Shown: positions 5,224 to 6,693 of the stretch, one piece after another
How positions within the stretch are numbered: the first letter of the stretch is position 1
How the letters are laid out: every line of letters begins with the position of its first letter
Position numbers and translations under genes: made by a program
Notes under the pieces: model-generated
What the model was told of the DNA's origin: nothing
The model's input: the letters and a program-made list of their open reading frames with translations, nothing else
Databases searched by the model: none
Source: Campylobacteraceae bacterium
GTDB taxonomy: Bacteria > Campylobacterota > Campylobacteria > Campylobacterales > Sulfurovaceae
Reading direction: 5' to 3'
Length of the DNA stretch: 6,693 bases
Assembly: GCA_026982175.1 (NCBI GenBank)
Contig: JALSHP010000016.1
Coordinates: forward strand, 1 to 6,693

Positions 5224-6112
5224 TTATCTCTATTTGGCACTCTATAAGTTTTTTGGCGTTATTCTTACACTTTTACCACGAGCCATAATGATAAAAATAA
5301 TGAAAGGCATCTCTTGGTTTGCCTATTTGGTGAGTAAAAAGCATCAAAAGATTATAAATACCAATTTAGAGATTGCTTTTAATAACAGATTATCTAAACA
5401 GCAGAAAAAAGCTTATGGAATTTCTGCCTTTATGAATCTACTTGACACCACCTTAGGCATCATAAAACGTGATGGAATGAAGAAACAAGAGGTTATAGAA
5501 AATGTCACTTTTGAGGGTGAAGAGATAGTCAAAAAGTACCAAGATGAGGGTAAAAAAATCATTTTTATTACAGGACATCAAGGAAATTGGGAACTGCTCT
5601 CTCAAAGTATTGCCATTAAATTTGATTTGACGCTTGTTGGTGTGGGGCGTAAGTTAGATAGTGAGGTCATGGATAAGATTTTAAAAGAGAACCGAGAACG
5701 TTTTAATGTGGAGATGGTTTATAAAAAAGGGGCAATGAAAGGGTGTATTAAGGCACTTTCACAAAACAAAGCCGTAGGTATTTTGATTGACCAAGGTATT
5801 AGCCCCAACCAATCCGTGAATGTTAAGTTTTTCAATAAAGATGCTACCCATACCCCTTTAGCTTCTATTTTAAGCCGAAAATTTGGCATTGATTTAATCC
5901 CTGCTTTTATCTCTACAGAGGATTACATTAACTATCACGTCAAGATATATGAGCCAATCAAGAACATAAAAACGCAAAATCAAGAGGAAGATTTGGCTAA
6001 ACTTACACAAGCCCAAGCCGATGCGATGCAAACAGCCATAGCAGAACACCCAAAAGAGTGGTTTTGGATGCATAAGAGGTGGAAAAAAACTTCAGAAAAT
6101 ATTTATAACTAA
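5216..6112 (+). CDS. lpxL: Lipid A lauroyl/secondary acyltransferase (LpxL/HtrB/WaaM family)
   Basis: A 298-residue inner-membrane protein of the LpxL family (htrB or waaM in Campylobacter). It transfers an acyl chain from acyl-ACP to a hydroxyacyl chain of Kdo2-lipid A. An N-terminal hydrophobic stretch (about 4-40, YLALYKFFGVILTLLP and WFAYLV) should anchor it in the membrane. The HX4E catalytic motif is intact as GHQGNWE (120-126; His121 and Glu126). Further family marks are LIDQG (190-194), TPLASILSRKFG (213-224) and the C-terminal EWFWMHKRWK (281-290). The ATG at 5216 lies inside the end of waaC (8-bp overlap) and is preceded by GAGGGAG, so translation is probably coupled. Acyl-chain specificity cannot be read from the sequence. 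The neighbours waaC and pseB support a role in outer-membrane glycolipid assembly. Confidence 0.92.
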   Translation: MLDYLYLALYKFFGVILTLLPRAIMIKIMKGISWFAYLVSKKHQKIINTNLEIAFNNRLSKQQKKAYGISAFMNLLDTTLGIIKRDGMKKQEVIENVTFEGEEIVKKYQDEGKKIIFITGHQGNWELLSQSIAIKFDLTLVGVGRKLDSEVMDKILKENRERFNVEMVYKKGAMKGCIKALSQNKAVGILIDQGISPNQSVNVKFFNKDATHTPLASILSRKFGIDLIPAFISTEDYINYHVKIYEPIKNIKTQNQEEDLAKLTQAQADAMQTAIAEHPKEWFWMHKRWKKTSENIYN

Positions 6113-6129
6113 AAGGGAGAAGGAAACAA

Positions 6130-6693
6130 ATGTTCAACAACAAAAACATACTAATCACAGGTGGAACAGGTAGTTTTGGTAAAAAATATACCGATATGAT
6201 ATTGACCAAATACCAACCAAATAAGATTATTATCTATAGTAGAGATGAGTTAAAACAGTATGAGATGGGACAGACTTACAACCAAGAGTGTATGCGTTAT
6301 TTTATTGGCGATGTTCGAGATGGCAACAGACTTAAAGAGGCGATGCAAGATGTTGATTTTGTTATTCACGCAGCAGCCCTAAAACACGTACCTGTGGCTG
6401 AATATAATCCTATGGAGTGTATTAAAACCAATATTGATGGAGCTCAAAATGTAATTGAGGCTGCCTTAGCTTGTAATGTAGATAAAGTGATTGCTCTCTC
6501 TACCGATAAAGCATCAAGTCCTATTAATCTCTATGGAGCGACCAAACTAGCTTCCGATAAACTATTTGTGGCTGCAAATAATATGGTAGGAAAAAGAAAA
6601 ACAAGATTTGCAGTGGTGCGTTATGGTAATGTTGTGGGAAGTCGTGGTTCGGTTGTCCCATTCTTTAAAAATTTAATAGAGAGTGGGGCTTCT
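6130..6693 (+). CDS. pseB: UDP-N-acetylglucosamine 4,6-dehydratase (inverting), partial at right edge
   Basis: The first 188 codons are open and in frame to the window end; the full protein would be around 330 residues. PseB removes water from UDP-GlcNAc with inversion at C5, the first step toward pseudaminic acid. Campylobacterota use this sugar on flagellin and sometimes on surface glycans. It is an extended SDR protein. Visible motifs are the NAD(P)-binding GGTGSFG (11-17), YSRDELKQYEM (36-46), FIGDVRD (58-64), HAAALKHVPVAEYNPMECIKTN (80-101), the catalytic STDKA (124-128, with Asp126 and Lys127), YGATK (135-139) and RYGNVVGSRGSVVPFF (164-179). The Asp, Lys and Tyr correspond to Asp132, Lys133 and Tyr141 of H. 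pylori FlaA1/PseB. The start at 6130 has AAGGA 6 nt upstream and lies 17 bp after lpxL, so it is probably cotranscribed. The intact STDK motif, with Asp and Lys, separates it from membrane-bound PglF-type dehydratases. Confidence 0.94.
   Translation, partial: MFNNKNILITGGTGSFGKKYTDMILTKYQPNKIIIYSRDELKQYEMGQTYNQECMRYFIGDVRDGNRLKEAMQDVDFVIHAAALKHVPVAEYNPMECIKTNIDGAQNVIEAALACNVDKVIALSTDKASSPINLYGATKLASDKLFVAANNMVGKRKTRFAVVRYGNVVGSRGSVVPFFKNLIESGAS

Noticed and set aside
6003..6209. Minus-strand 68-codon frame spanning the lpxL-pseB junction
   Set aside because: It overlaps the ends of two strong genes and their ribosome binding site, and is not supported by any motif.

Overview
The window is AT-rich, densely coded bacterial DNA. 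It most likely comes from a Campylobacterota (epsilonproteobacterial) chromosome. Four things point that way: a shikimate kinase, MoeA, MoaD and MoaE of the type I associate with that group; an MqnA-like enzyme of the futalosine menaquinone route; the waaC - lauroyl acyltransferase pair known from Campylobacter LOS loci; and a PseB that closely resembles my memory of the C. jejuni and H. pylori enzymes. I cannot assign a genus from sequence alone; a Sulfurimonas/Sulfurovum-like free-living member is a guess.

Layout, left to right. (1) Positions 1-123 hold no gene but carry a minus-strand promoter with exact TTGACA-17-TATAAT consensus, an A/T-rich upstream element and a G/C-rich discriminator. 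It fires off the left edge, probably into a stable-RNA operon or another highly expressed gene. (2) aroK (shikimate kinase) and, upstream of it on the same minus strand, a LexA/CI-like S24 repressor. (3) Positions 1364-1604 hold a near-perfect 23-bp palindrome over the repressor promoter and a 41-codon plus-strand gene with a strong Shine-Dalgarno, transcribed away from the repressor. Its stop codon overlaps the moeA stop codon. (4) A minus-strand molybdenum-cofactor operon, moaD-moaE-moeA (1601-3494). (5) A short divergent promoter region (3495-3579) whose two -10 boxes are arms of one inverted repeat. (6) A plus-strand operon: mqnA-like, waaC, lpxL/htrB-like and pseB (cut by the right edge), with junctions of 0, -8 and 17 bp.

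How the genes work together. MoaD and MoaE form molybdopterin synthase, and MoeA inserts molybdate, so the minus operon covers the middle and late steps of molybdenum-cofactor synthesis. In the plus operon WaaC adds the first heptose to Kdo-lipid A, the LpxL-type enzyme adds a secondary acyl chain to lipid A, and PseB starts pseudaminic acid synthesis. This is a surface-glycan locus headed by a menaquinone gene. Everything outside the repressor/microprotein region is housekeeping.

The best candidate for something undescribed is the repressor - palindrome - microprotein module (710-1604). It is arranged like a compact CI-type switch and may be DNA-damage responsive. The function of the 41-residue product is unknown to me. 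No CRISPR array, insertion sequence, tRNA or rRNA gene was seen inside the window.
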